A stretch of DNA of 64,000 nt, from assembly GCF_001428625.1 (NCBI RefSeq), contig NZ_LMIE01000004.1, positions 1 through 64,000 on the forward strand, read 5' to 3'. Positions 1-11,089 of the stretch are shown one piece after another. This stretch comes from Hydrogenophaga sp. Root209 (GTDB lineage: Bacteria; Pseudomonadota; Gammaproteobacteria; Burkholderiales; Burkholderiaceae_C). The position numbers and the translations under genes were made by a program. Every line of letters begins with the position of its first letter. Position 1 is the first letter of the stretch. Under the pieces are notes generated by a model. That model had not been told where the DNA came from. It saw nothing but the letters and a program-made list of their open reading frames with translations, and made no database searches.

Positions 1-104
<104 letters not shown>

Positions 105-251
105 CTAAAGAACAAACCCGTGTCACGGTTTAAGGTCTGCACCACACTGCTGGTTCGCCCCGCACGGGGACAGGGCGGCGCGTGATCGCAGACCGGCTAA
201 AACTTTGTTGGCCGAGGGCAGAGCACCTGTGGTGACCTGCCCTCAACTTTC

Positions 252-2354
<2,103 letters not shown>

Positions 2355-2446
2355 GGAAATACTCCGAAAAGGGGTCGAGCCCGCCACCCTTGGGACAAGG
2401 GATGCGGGCTCTCGGTTCTGGATGCTCTAAAGGGCTGTAGCCCGGA

Positions 2447-2917
2447 TCAGAAGCGGAAGTGGCTGAAGGCCTTGTTGGCCTCGGCCATGCGGTGCACTTC
2501 ATCGCGCTTTTTCATGGCGCCGCCACGGCCTTCGGTGGCTTCAATCAGCTCGTTTGCCAGGCGCAGGGCCATGGACTTTTCGCTGCGCTTGCGCGCGGCT
2601 TCCTTGATCCAGCGCATCGACAGCGCCAGACGACGGACGGGGCGCACTTCAACGGGCACCTGGTAGTTGGCGCCACCGACACGGCGGGACTTGACCTCCA
2701 CCATGGGCTTGACGTTGTTGATGGCGACCGAGAAGATTTCAACCGGGTCTTTGCCGCTCTTCTTCTCAATTTGCTCCAGCGCGCCATAAATGATGCGCTC
2801 GGCGACAGCTTTCTTGCCGCCCTCCATGATCACGTTCATGAACTTGGAGAGCTCGACATTGCCGAACTTGGGATCCGGCAGGATTTCACGTTTAGGGACT
2901 TCGCGACGACGTGGCAT
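2447..2917 (-). CDS. rpsG: 30S ribosomal protein S7
   Basis: A 156-residue basic protein starting [16 protein letters not shown], the typical bacterial S7 N-terminus, which nucleates assembly of the 16S rRNA 3' major domain in the 30S head. The length matches the family. It is the second gene of the str operon, about 158 bp downstream of rpsL, a gap in which I see nothing specific. In Escherichia coli S7 represses translation of this operon through the rpsL-rpsG spacer; whether this spacer folds similarly was not tested. Confidence 0.98.
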   Translation of the reverse strand: MPRRREVPKREILPDPKFGNVELSKFMNVIMEGGKKAVAERIIYGALEQIEKKSGKDPVEIFSVAINNVKPMVEVKSRRVGGANYQVPVEVRPVRRLALSMRWIKEAARKRSEKSMALRLANELIEATEGRGGAMKKRDEVHRMAEANKAFSHFRF

Positions 2918-3075
2918 TTTTTCACCTCATATTGCTTCAGTTGGCACCTGGGCAGGCACCGCGGAGGTCATTGGAACCCCCACTTACTCGACCCACACGG
3001 ACAATTCCGCGCTTCGGGTCACTACGCTGATTCACCGCGCCACGCGGGAAACAGCACCTTGAATTCGAACCAGGA

Positions 3076-3453
3076 TTACTTGGCCTTGGGCTTCTTCGCG
3101 CCGTACTTGGAGCGAGACTGCTTGCGGTCTTTCACGCCTTGCAAGTCGAGCGAGCCACGCACGATGTGATAACGCACACCGGGCAAATCCTTGACACGAC
3201 CACCGCGAACCAGCACGACGCTGTGCTCCTGGAGGTTGTGGCCTTCGCCGCCGATGTAGGAGATGACCTCAAAACCGTTGGTCAGGCGCACTTTGGCGAC
3301 TTTACGCAGAGCGGAGTTGGGCTTCTTGGGGGTCGTGGTGTACACACGGGTGCACACACCGCGACGCTGCGGAGAGTTTTCCATGGCCGGGCTCTTGGAT
3401 TTGGTCTTTTCGACCTCCCGGCCGTGGCGCACGAGTTGATTGATGGTTGGCAT
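3076..3453 (-). CDS. rpsL: 30S ribosomal protein S12
   Basis: A 125-residue S12 starting [16 protein letters not shown]. The decoding-centre segments [13 protein letters not shown] and [13 protein letters not shown] are of the wild type, so neither of the classical streptomycin-resistance lysine positions is changed. S12 sits at the ribosomal A site and affects decoding accuracy. The reading frame stays open 33 codons upstream, but that stretch has a non-ribosomal composition and covers the promoter, so the ATG at the S12 N-terminus was chosen. It is the first gene of the str operon. Confidence 0.98.
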   Translation of the reverse strand: MPTINQLVRHGREVEKTKSKSPAMENSPQRRGVCTRVYTTTPKKPNSALRKVAKVRLTNGFEVISYIGGEGHNLQEHSVVLVRGGRVKDLPGVRYHIVRGSLDLQGVKDRKQSRSKYGAKKPKAK

Positions 3454-3523
3454 TGAAAACGTCCCTAAACGTTTGAAAAAAGCGAAAACGGAAAGCTCTT
3501 CGGAAAATTCCGAAAAGCCGACT

Positions 3524-3552
3524 AATGTAGCACGGGGCCGGCCCCCTGGCAA
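3524..3552 (-). promoter_or_regulatory. Putative sigma-70 promoter of the str operon
   Basis: Read on the minus strand there is TTGCCA, a 17-base spacer and TACATT, about 70 bases upstream of the rpsL start. The spacer is almost entirely a GC palindrome (GGGGCCGGCCCC). Position and spacing fit a housekeeping promoter for rpsL-rpsG-fusA-tuf. This is a motif match only; no start-site data are available. Confidence 0.5.
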
Positions 3553-3570
3553 TTCAGGGCCACAGAAGGA

Positions 3571-4779
3571 TCACTGGATCCAGAGGCGGATGGCGTCCCA
3601 GGCACGGCCAAACACGCCACTTTCTTCCACCGTGTCCATGACGACAAGGGGAATTTCGGCCACTTTCGTGCCGTTGGCCAAGCTCACGCGCAGCGTACCC
3701 AGAGCGTCGCCCCGGTTGAACGGCGCCACCAGCGGGTCGGGGCGAACCACCTCGGTCTTGAGCTTCGAGCCTTCGCCCGCCGGAACAGAGACAACCACGC
3801 CTTCGGGACGACCCAGGCGGACTTGTTCGGACTTGCCCTTCCAGACTCGGGGCGTGGCCACGGGGCCATCGGCAGGAAACAGGCGCACAGCCTCAAAGGC
3901 GGTATAGCCCCAATTCAGGAGTTTCTGGGTCTCTGCAGCACGGGCGTTTTCGCTGGACGCGCCCAGCAGGATGCTGATGAGACGTCGCTGGCCCTGTGCG
4001 CCTTCACCCAGACCTGGCACCTGACGCCGCGCCGACGCGACCAGGCAATATCCCGCTGCGCTGGTGTGCCCCGTCTTCAAGCCATCCACGCTGGGGTCGC
4101 GAAACAACAGCAGGTTGCGGTTGGTGTCGTTGGTCGCAGGCGTGCCGGGATAGCGGTAACGCTGGATCGAATAGTACGGAACGTACTGCGGGAAGTCGGT
4201 CATCAGGCGGTTGGCCAGGATGGCCAGGTCACGGGCAGTGGTTGTATGACCTGCCTCGGTCAGACCCTCCGCGTTGCGGTAACTGGTCGAATTCATGCCC
4301 AGGGATTTGGCTTGCGCATTCATGAGTTCCACAAAACGCTCCGCCGAACCGGCCACGCCTTCGGCCAAGGCCACGGTGGCGTCGTTGCCCGACTGCACGA
4401 TCATGCCTTTGATGAGATCTTCCACCGGCACCTGCATCTTGGGGTCGATGAACATGCGTGAGCCGGGCATCTTCCAGGCGCGCTCACTCACAGGCATGGT
4501 CTGCGTGAGGCTGATCTTGCCGGCCTTGAGCGCGTCAAAAACAATGTAGGCCGTCATCAGCTTGGTCAGCGATGCGGGCTCAACGGACTGATCGGGGTTC
4601 ATGGCTGCCAAGATCTGCCCGGACGTCACATCCATCAACAGATATGCCTTGGCCGCCACCTCCGGGGCTTGAGGCATCTGGGCCGAAGCAGGCAACACCG
4701 AGCCTGCCATCAGACAGGCAGACAGAAAAACAGAAGAAAGGCGACGCAACAAAATCCGGTCCTTAGAGAAGGGGGTCAA
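3571..4779 (-). CDS. dacC: D-alanyl-D-alanine carboxypeptidase (PBP5/6 family)
   Basis: A class C low-molecular-weight penicillin-binding protein that trims the terminal D-Ala from peptidoglycan pentapeptides in the periplasm. A signal peptide ends near ASA33. The catalytic motifs are all visible: SLTK at residues 70-73 (nucleophile Ser70), SGN at 130-132 and KTG at 235-237. A PBP5 C-terminal domain follows, and the protein ends in an amphipathic helix (VFGRAWDAIRLWIQ) of the type that anchors these enzymes to the inner membrane. Length (402 residues) is normal. The start used is a TTG; no good Shine-Dalgarno precedes it, and the next ATG (codon 24) would remove the charged part of the signal peptide. 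The dacC/dacA choice of name is tentative. Confidence 0.92.
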   Translation of the reverse strand: MTPFSKDRILLRRLSSVFLSACLMAGSVLPASAQMPQAPEVAAKAYLLMDVTSGQILAAMNPDQSVEPASLTKLMTAYIVFDALKAGKISLTQTMPVSERAWKMPGSRMFIDPKMQVPVEDLIKGMIVQSGNDATVALAEGVAGSAERFVELMNAQAKSLGMNSTSYRNAEGLTEAGHTTTARDLAILANRLMTDFPQYVPYYSIQRYRYPGTPATNDTNRNLLLFRDPSVDGLKTGHTSAAGYCLVASARRQVPGLGEGAQGQRRLISILLGASSENARAAETQKLLNWGYTAFEAVRLFPADGPVATPRVWKGKSEQVRLGRPEGVVVSVPAGEGSKLKTEVVRPDPLVAPFNRGDALGTLRVSLANGTKVAEIPLVVMDTVEESGVFGRAWDAIRLWIQ

Positions 4780-4797
4780 AAAAACGCCTGCGCAGCC

Positions 4798-5421
4798 TCA
4801 GGCGCGCAGGTGACGCAACACCAATTCCCGCAACATAGGGAGCTGGCCGTGAAAAAAATGGCCTCCGCCGGGCACCACCAACACCGGCAACACCTGGGGT
4901 CGGGCCCAGTCCATCACGCTGGACAAGGGAACAGTATCGTCCTGCTCCCCATGAACGACCAAGGTTCGGGCGTGGAGTTCCGCGGGCACGGGCGCAGCGT
5001 CGAATCGGCTGGCTGCCGTACCGATGAGCACCAGGCGCTGGATGTCGCGCGACGCGTGCAACCTAACGGCCGCGTGACTGGTGACGAATGCCCCGAACGA
5101 GAAGCCAGCCAGAAACAGAGGGCCTTCGGCGGCATGGGCGGCGACCACGGCCAACAGATCATCGAGCTCGCCCCGGCCTTCGTCGTACACGCCCTCGCTG
5201 GCACCCACCCCCCTGAAGTTGAACCGCACCGCAGTCAAACCCGCCTGCACACAGGCCCGAGCCAACGTTTGCACCACTTTGTTGGTCAGCGTGCCGCCAT
5301 GCAGCGGATGAGGATGCGCGATCACCGCCACGCCTCGCGAGGCAAGCTCGGGCCTGTCAACGGCCAGCTCAATCTGCCCCGAAGGGCCCGTCATCGTCAG
5401 GACTTCCGTTTGGGCGTTCAT
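4798..5421 (-). CDS. Alpha/beta hydrolase (COG2945-type)
   Basis: A compact 207-residue alpha/beta hydrolase. Visible motifs are HPHPLHGG (oxyanion region, residues 36-43), the nucleophile elbow GFSFG with Ser108, an acid in HGEQDDTVP (about 161-162) and His188 in GGGHFF. This matches the small predicted-hydrolase family often annotated as COG2945, for which the physiological substrate is unknown. It lies 18 bp upstream of the carboxypeptidase on the same strand, so it could be co-transcribed with it. No signal peptide is seen, so it is probably cytoplasmic. Confidence 0.82.
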   Translation of the reverse strand: MNAQTEVLTMTGPSGQIELAVDRPELASRGVAVIAHPHPLHGGTLTNKVVQTLARACVQAGLTAVRFNFRGVGASEGVYDEGRGELDDLLAVVAAHAAEGPLFLAGFSFGAFVTSHAAVRLHASRDIQRLVLIGTAASRFDAAPVPAELHARTLVVHGEQDDTVPLSSVMDWARPQVLPVLVVPGGGHFFHGQLPMLRELVLRHLRA

Positions 5422-5472
5422 ACTCCGGCCTCGGGGTCTGGATTCACCACGTGATTTGCGTGCACTGGAAGC

Positions 5473-5811
5473 TCAGCGCCCCACATCGGCCGGCGTCACC
5501 AGCCGTTGCACCACCACGCCGTCGCGCAGGTGCGATTGCACGATTTCGTCGATGTCGTGCTCATCGACGTAGCTGTACCAGACGGCTTCCGGGTAGACCA
5601 CGGCGATCGGGCCACCTGCGCAACGGTCCAGACAACCCGCCTTGTTCACGCGAACCTTGCCCGCGCCCAGAAGGCCGAGCGACTTGGCTTGTGATTTGCA
5701 GCGGTCGAATGCAGCCTGCGCTTTGTGATCGGCGCAGCAGGCTTCGCCGTTGTCCCGCTGATTGAGACAGAAAAAGATGTGGCGCTCGTAATAAGACTTG
5801 TTTTCAGTCAT
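5473..5811 (-). CDS. Thioredoxin-like [2Fe-2S] ferredoxin
   Basis: A 112-residue protein of the thioredoxin-like 2Fe-2S ferredoxin family. Candidate cluster ligands are Cys15 and Cys25/26 in the N-terminal part and Cys60 and Cys64 in AGCLDRCAGGP, the typical C-x3-C of the family. The start HIFFCLNQRD is characteristic. Its partner enzyme is unknown. The start codon overlaps the stop of the upstream VanZ-like gene by four bases (ATGA), so the two are probably translationally coupled. Confidence 0.85.
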   Translation of the reverse strand: MTENKSYYERHIFFCLNQRDNGEACCADHKAQAAFDRCKSQAKSLGLLGAGKVRVNKAGCLDRCAGGPIAVVYPEAVWYSYVDEHDIDEIVQSHLRDGVVVQRLVTPADVGR

Positions 5812-6929
5812 GAATCGATTTTAGAGGCGCGTGCGGACGCAGACGCTGAACGGGAGACCGCCAACAACCCGAACACGAGCGCGGCGAAGGGCCACAACCA
5901 GCCCAGCCATTGGGACAAGCCATGGAATCGGATGAAACGCCCTTGCTCCCAGACCTCCAGAGACTGGGCGAAATAGGGGCTGACGGGCGCGCCATTGAGC
6001 AGGCTCAGCGACACCGCCAAGCACAACAGCATGACCACGTTGCACATACGGCGTGGCAGGGCCACAAAAAGCACTCCCGCCACCAGGGCCGCTGTCAGGC
6101 CGAGCTGGGCCTGCGGCGTGATCCATGCCCACGCATGGTCAGGGCCATAGGTCAGTGCGGCCGACAAGCCTGCCACGCACACGGCGCCACCCAGCAGCAA
6201 GCCGCAGAAGACTATCCGACGGGTCCGCGAACGCATGTCGGCGTAGCCCATGAGCAGGGGTGCCAACACGCTCAGGCCAATGCAGAACGCCTCGGCCAGC
6301 GGGCTCAAGGGTGCGGGTGCGAACTCACGCACGGGCACCCACTCCAGAAACGGCGTGTCGACCAGCAACGCGGTAAGGCCCGACTCCAGCCGGTCCCAGA
6401 CATGGCCCAGGCCGAATGGAACCGGCTGGGGGTACAGCAGGGCACAAGGCCACAGCGCCAGCAGAACGAGGCTCCCATGGGCAGAGGGCTCGAACCAGTT
6501 GGCGCGGATCTGGCTCCAGCGGCGCAGCGCGCCCAGGCGCTCGATCAGCAGCGCCAGCGCCACCCCCAGCGCTGCGCCTGCCACATTCAAGACCAGATCC
6601 ACATTCGACGACACCCTCATGGGCAGGTAGCTCTGCAACATCTCCACCGTCAAGGACAGCAACGCCGGCAAACCCAGCGCCACCACCCACGACCAGTGAG
6701 AGGAGCCGGAGCGTTGCAAGGCGAGCGCCAACAGGAAGCCCAGCGGAGCGTAGCCCACCAGGTTGGAAGCGACATCGAAACCAGTCCAGTACTGGGGGAA
6801 AGGCGCCTGCAAGAACGCCAGCGGCACCACGCCTTGATCACGCCACCCGGTGAAGGGGTACAGGCTGGCGTACGCCACCAGACAGGCGAACAGAAACGCC
6901 AGAGGCCAGGCGGATGAGCGCGCTTTCAA
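5808..6929 (-). CDS. VanZ-like integral membrane protein
   Basis: A 373-residue polytopic protein with about nine hydrophobic segments. The N-terminal half has the VanZ-like pattern: an opening helix ending SLYPFTGWRD, then DVASNLVGYAPLGFLLALAL and a helix followed by EMLQSYLPMRVSSNVDL. The family occurs in cell-envelope settings, and some members alter glycopeptide or lipopeptide sensitivity; the biochemical role is unknown. The C-terminal extension (about 150-373) adds further membrane segments beyond the basic VanZ fold. It sits 4 bp downstream of hemJ and overlaps the ferredoxin gene by 4 bp. Confidence 0.8.
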   Translation of the reverse strand: MKARSSAWPLAFLFACLVAYASLYPFTGWRDQGVVPLAFLQAPFPQYWTGFDVASNLVGYAPLGFLLALALQRSGSSHWSWVVALGLPALLSLTVEMLQSYLPMRVSSNVDLVLNVAGAALGVALALLIERLGALRRWSQIRANWFEPSAHGSLVLLALWPCALLYPQPVPFGLGHVWDRLESGLTALLVDTPFLEWVPVREFAPAPLSPLAEAFCIGLSVLAPLLMGYADMRSRTRRIVFCGLLLGGAVCVAGLSAALTYGPDHAWAWITPQAQLGLTAALVAGVLFVALPRRMCNVVMLLCLAVSLSLLNGAPVSPYFAQSLEVWEQGRFIRFHGLSQWLGWLWPFAALVFGLLAVSRSASASARASKIDS

Positions 6930-6933
6930 AACG

Positions 6934-7362
6934 TCAGAAGGGCTTGACGACCACCAGGACCACCGCGGCCACCAGCAGGATCACCGGCGCCTCGTTGAAC
7001 CAGCGGTACCAGACATGGTTGCGACGGTTGGCGCCTCGGGAGAACTGCCTGAGCATCACGCCGCAGGTGTGGTGATAGCCCAGTGCCAGCAGCACCACGA
7101 ACAGTTTGGCGTGCATCCATCCATTGCCCGCTCCCCAGCCGATCCCATAGCCCAGCCACAACCACAGCCCCAGGATCAACGCAGGCACAGCCAGCAAACT
7201 GGTGAACCGCATCAGCTTGCGCGCCATCAAGAGCAAGCGCTCACGTTCGGCCACGCTCTCGGGCGGCACCATGGCCAGATTCACAAAAATTCGGGGCAGG
7301 TAGAAGAGACCGGCGAACCAGCTGGCCACGAAAACGATGTGAAAGGATTTGACCCAGAGCAT
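6934..7362 (-). CDS. hemJ: Protoporphyrinogen IX oxidase HemJ (CopD/UPF0093 family)
   Basis: A 142-residue protein with four membrane helices that resembles HemJ, the menaquinone/ubiquinone-linked protoporphyrinogen oxidase found where hemG and hemY are absent. Characteristic parts are MLWVKSFHIVFVASWFAGLF at the N-terminus (His8), GWMHAKLFVV (His84, Lys86) and the end RRNHVWYRWFNEAPVILLV. I took the ATG giving MLWVKSFHIV, because the open frame upstream lacks family similarity. hemB lies about 1.6 kb away on the other strand, which fits a role in haem synthesis. Generic annotation would be 'CopD family protein'. Confidence 0.85.
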   Translation of the reverse strand: MLWVKSFHIVFVASWFAGLFYLPRIFVNLAMVPPESVAERERLLLMARKLMRFTSLLAVPALILGLWLWLGYGIGWGAGNGWMHAKLFVVLLALGYHHTCGVMLRQFSRGANRRNHVWYRWFNEAPVILLVAAVVLVVVKPF

Positions 7363-7430
7363 GCGGTCAGTGTAGTGCGCGCCACAGTCATTGACAGGGC
7401 GCAGTCTGCGGGCTCTGTCAGCTGGCAACC

Positions 7431-7459
7431 AAAAAAAACCCGGCCAGATGGGCCGGGTT
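7431..7459 (-). terminator. Rho-independent terminator of the small-RNA candidate
   Basis: On the minus strand AACCCGGCC, a 5-base loop and GGCCGGGTT form a 9-bp GC-rich stem followed directly by a run of T residues (7431-7438). It closes the small-RNA candidate and would also stop read-through from the kinase-like gene upstream, before hemJ. Confidence 0.88.
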
Positions 7460-7534
7460 GGGAAGCCTTTTTGCTGTCACACACTAAGGCACCCGCTCAG
7501 GGAGGAAAAGCGGGGAGCCACCTTTCAGCGGCCC
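7431..7534 (-). ncRNA. Candidate small regulatory RNA with anti-Shine-Dalgarno loop
   Basis: About 104 nucleotides between a good promoter and a strong intrinsic terminator, with no credible reading frame. The inner hairpin pairs 7492-7497 with 7509-7514 (CCCGCU/AGCGGG), extended below by GGC/GCC across a small bulge. Its 11-base loop reads UUUCCUCCCUG in the RNA, complementary to a GGAGG ribosome-binding site. The layout (promoter, C/U-rich loop hairpin, linker, terminator) is that of a trans-acting small RNA. From memory it recalls the betaproteobacterial 'toxic small RNA' family, but no covariance search was possible. It could instead be only a 5' leader, but the terminator precedes hemJ. 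Confidence 0.68.
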
Positions 7535-7540
7535 ACTTAA

Positions 7541-7590
7541 ATAGTACACCAATAAAAACGGATATCCAACTTTGACCTGTCAACTTTGAC
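7541..7590 (-). promoter_or_regulatory. Promoter of the small-RNA candidate with duplicated upstream motif
   Basis: On the minus strand TTGGAT (7564-7569), a 17-base spacer and TACTAT (7541-7546) form a sigma-70 type promoter. The 10-mer GTCAAAGTTG occurs twice in direct repeat (7567-7576 and 7581-7590, 14 bp apart), and the copy nearer the start overlaps the -35 box. That arrangement looks like an operator or activator site. The repeat is seen directly; its function is inferred. Confidence 0.62.
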
Positions 7591-7627
7591 ATTGAATCTG
7601 CTGCCGAGATGATGTAGGCAAATTGAG

Positions 7628-8752
7628 TTACATCATCTTGGCGAGTTCGAACATGACCGCTGTGCCCAGCGCCTCACGGATGTTCCCGCGCCCGACTTTG
7701 GCCATGGAAAGTTCACCGAAGCCCGACATGTCGAACGAGCTGTCGTCGGGCGAGATCTCAATGAAGGGGAACTCGAAGACCTCGCGAAGCAGTTCGCGCC
7801 GGAAGAGATCGAAAGCGTCGCCCTTGATCCCTGCGTCCACGACGATCAGGTTCGGCATTCGGCTGCGAATCGCCTCACGGGCTTGCTCGAAATCGACCAC
7901 GCTGTCAGACAGGACACCAATTTCGCGCAGAGCGTCTCGCACATCGGCACGAATCTGCAGCGCTGGCGAAATCGTCAATACATAGATCCCGGAGAGCGAC
8001 TTGAACATCGATGAATGGTCATCGGAGAGCTCCACGGCGGAAATGCCGTCCACGGCCTGGACGGTGCGCGTGAACATGGCCGTGAAATTCACACCATCGT
8101 CGGTGGTCTCTCGGGCGATTTCGATACCGCCAGCGGTCTGTGCAATCTGACGGATGAGCACCCAGCTCAAACTGTCCAACATGGCGGTACTGGATGGCGG
8201 CAGGCCATCGTTGGACACGCGAACCTGCAAGCGAGCGTGCCTGGGCCAGGCGTTCAAGTCCATGCGCACGTCGATGCGACTGCCAAACGGCAATCCCCAG
8301 TCGAGCACCGCGTTCACGAAGGCGTAGGCCACCGTGGGGTCCACCAGCACCTCCACCGACTTGAGCTTTCGGCGCAGCTCGATACCGAGCACGCTGAGTT
8401 CGTTCTTGCGCTCCTGTAGCACACCCTCGACCAACTGGGCCATGTCGACCTTTTCGTGCGACTGGCGAATGCGGCCACCGTAGAAGCGGTTGATTTGCTG
8501 AGCACTGATGCCGGCGACCTTCAAGCGTTCGGTGGGGATGCTCAGTGCCCGGTGTTCCAAGCGCGTGATGCGCTCCTTCGAAAGCAACAGATCGATGCTG
8601 TTTTGAAGCGCGCTGACGCCCTCGGTAACCTGGTCGGCCAAGCGCGCCACCAGGGCGGGCCAATGCTCGTCCAGCGACCAGGGCAAATCGGCCTGGCCGC
8701 CCGACTTCGCGGCGGCAGGCACGCTGGCAATGTTCTTTTTGACTGAAAGCAT
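7628..8752 (-). CDS. Degenerate histidine-kinase/receiver hybrid protein
   Basis: A 374-residue soluble protein whose parts look like a two-component hybrid. Residues 30-130 are helical and resemble a dimerisation domain (His67 sits in RLEHRAL). Residues 135-230 look like an ATPase domain with eroded boxes: N147 in FVNAVLDWG and SNDG (180-183) where a kinase has DxGxG. Residues 255-374 look like a receiver domain with Asp306 in LIVVDAG and Lys352. It may bind partners or act as a pseudo-kinase rather than phosphorylate. The ATG giving MLSVKKNIAS was chosen over a TTG 27 codons upstream. It lies upstream of the small RNA on the same strand and diverges from hemB. Confidence 0.6.
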   Translation of the reverse strand: MLSVKKNIASVPAAAKSGGQADLPWSLDEHWPALVARLADQVTEGVSALQNSIDLLLSKERITRLEHRALSIPTERLKVAGISAQQINRFYGGRIRQSHEKVDMAQLVEGVLQERKNELSVLGIELRRKLKSVEVLVDPTVAYAFVNAVLDWGLPFGSRIDVRMDLNAWPRHARLQVRVSNDGLPPSSTAMLDSLSWVLIRQIAQTAGGIEIARETTDDGVNFTAMFTRTVQAVDGISAVELSDDHSSMFKSLSGIYVLTISPALQIRADVRDALREIGVLSDSVVDFEQAREAIRSRMPNLIVVDAGIKGDAFDLFRRELLREVFEFPFIEISPDDSSFDMSGFGELSMAKVGRGNIREALGTAVMFELAKMM

Positions 8753-8822
8753 GGTCGATGAAATGGGGCCGCACGCGGGCTGGGACCCGAAATTATCACC
8801 ATCGGGTCCGTGGGAACCGTAG

Positions 8823-9962
<1,140 letters not shown>

Positions 9963-9971
9963 ACCCACCCC

Positions 9972-11081
9972 ATGCGCATCTTCCACATCCTGCCCGGCTC
10001 GGTGAGCGAGTCCACGAGCCTGCCGATGGTGCTGCCCGGAAAAGGCTACGTGTGGATCGCCTGCGGGCGGCGTGAGTTCGAGCTGGAGCAGGGCGCCGTG
10101 CAATCCACGCTGCAGGTGCTGTGCGGCATGACACTGGTGGACCTGCACACGTCTGACCTGCTCAACAACCAGCTGCCCTCGCACTACGACTACACCTCGC
10201 AGTACGACATCCTGGTGTTTCGCCGGCTGGCGGCCGGTCACACCGAAACCGATCTCGCTCACCCGGGCACGTTCCTCACGCAGTCGACCAAGCGTGGCGG
10301 CCCGCCGGTGCTGCGGCGCATCGACACCAGCCCGGTGGGCTTCGCGGTGTTCGACCGCGTGTTGCTCACCGTGCACCCCGCAGGCTGCCAGGTGCTGGAC
10401 CAATACACCACCCGCTTGATGTCCGCCGCCAGCGCAGCCTCGCGCGCCGCAGGTGTGCACCTGCCCCCCAGTCCGGCCGACCTGATGTTGCGGATCGTCA
10501 ACCAGATGGTGGATGGCTACCTGGATCTTCGGCGCGAACTCACGCGCCAGCTCGATCACTGGCAAACCGAACTCCTGCAACCCAAGGCCCGTTTCAGCAA
10601 CTGGGGCTCGCTGCTGGACGCGCGCATCTCGCTGCACCAGCTCGACGAGATCTGCGAAGACCAGCGCTCGGCCATCCAGGACTGGATCGAAGCGATCGCC
10701 ACCTGGGAACCGAACGAGTCCATCGGCGGACAACGCGGGCTGGAGTTGCTCAAGGTGCGATCGCGCGATGTGCTTGAGCACATCGAACGCGTGGTGCACC
10801 ACGTGCGCCGGCTGGAGCAGAACGCCGAGACCGCGGTGCAGATGCATTTCTCGGCGCAGAGCAACCGCACCAACGACATCATGCGCACGCTCACCGCGCT
10901 CACCGCCATCTTCCTGCCGCTGAATCTGATCGCTGGCATCTTCGGCATGAACTTTCAGTTCATCCCTCTGCTTCACCAGCAGACCGGCTTCTGGTGGGCC
11001 ATTGGTTCAATGGTGCTGACCGCCGTGGTGCTGGGCGTGCTGTTCTGGCGCAAGCGGTACCTGGTGCGATCGGGGCGCTGA
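9972..11081 (+). CDS. corA: CorA-family magnesium/divalent cation transporter
   Basis: A 369-residue CorA-type channel. A long soluble N-terminal domain with helical regions is followed by two C-terminal membrane helices; the first ends in the signature GMN (IAGIFGMNF, near residue 320), the pore-entrance motif of CorA/ZntB proteins. The C-terminus is basic (WRKRYLVRSGR), as expected for the cytoplasmic end. Substrate (Mg, Co, Ni or Zn) cannot be told from the sequence. It follows hemB, whose enzyme is of the magnesium type, so a functional link is possible but unproven. Confidence 0.88.
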   Translation: MRIFHILPGSVSESTSLPMVLPGKGYVWIACGRREFELEQGAVQSTLQVLCGMTLVDLHTSDLLNNQLPSHYDYTSQYDILVFRRLAAGHTETDLAHPGTFLTQSTKRGGPPVLRRIDTSPVGFAVFDRVLLTVHPAGCQVLDQYTTRLMSAASAASRAAGVHLPPSPADLMLRIVNQMVDGYLDLRRELTRQLDHWQTELLQPKARFSNWGSLLDARISLHQLDEICEDQRSAIQDWIEAIATWEPNESIGGQRGLELLKVRSRDVLEHIERVVHHVRRLEQNAETAVQMHFSAQSNRTNDIMRTLTALTAIFLPLNLIAGIFGMNFQFIPLLHQQTGFWWAIGSMVLTAVVLGVLFWRKRYLVRSGR

Positions 11082-11089
11082 CGTCCCTC

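Noticed and set aside
2388-2442. Terminators between rpsG and fusA
   Set aside because: Two small stems exist but neither is followed by a T run, and the str operon is expected to be read through.
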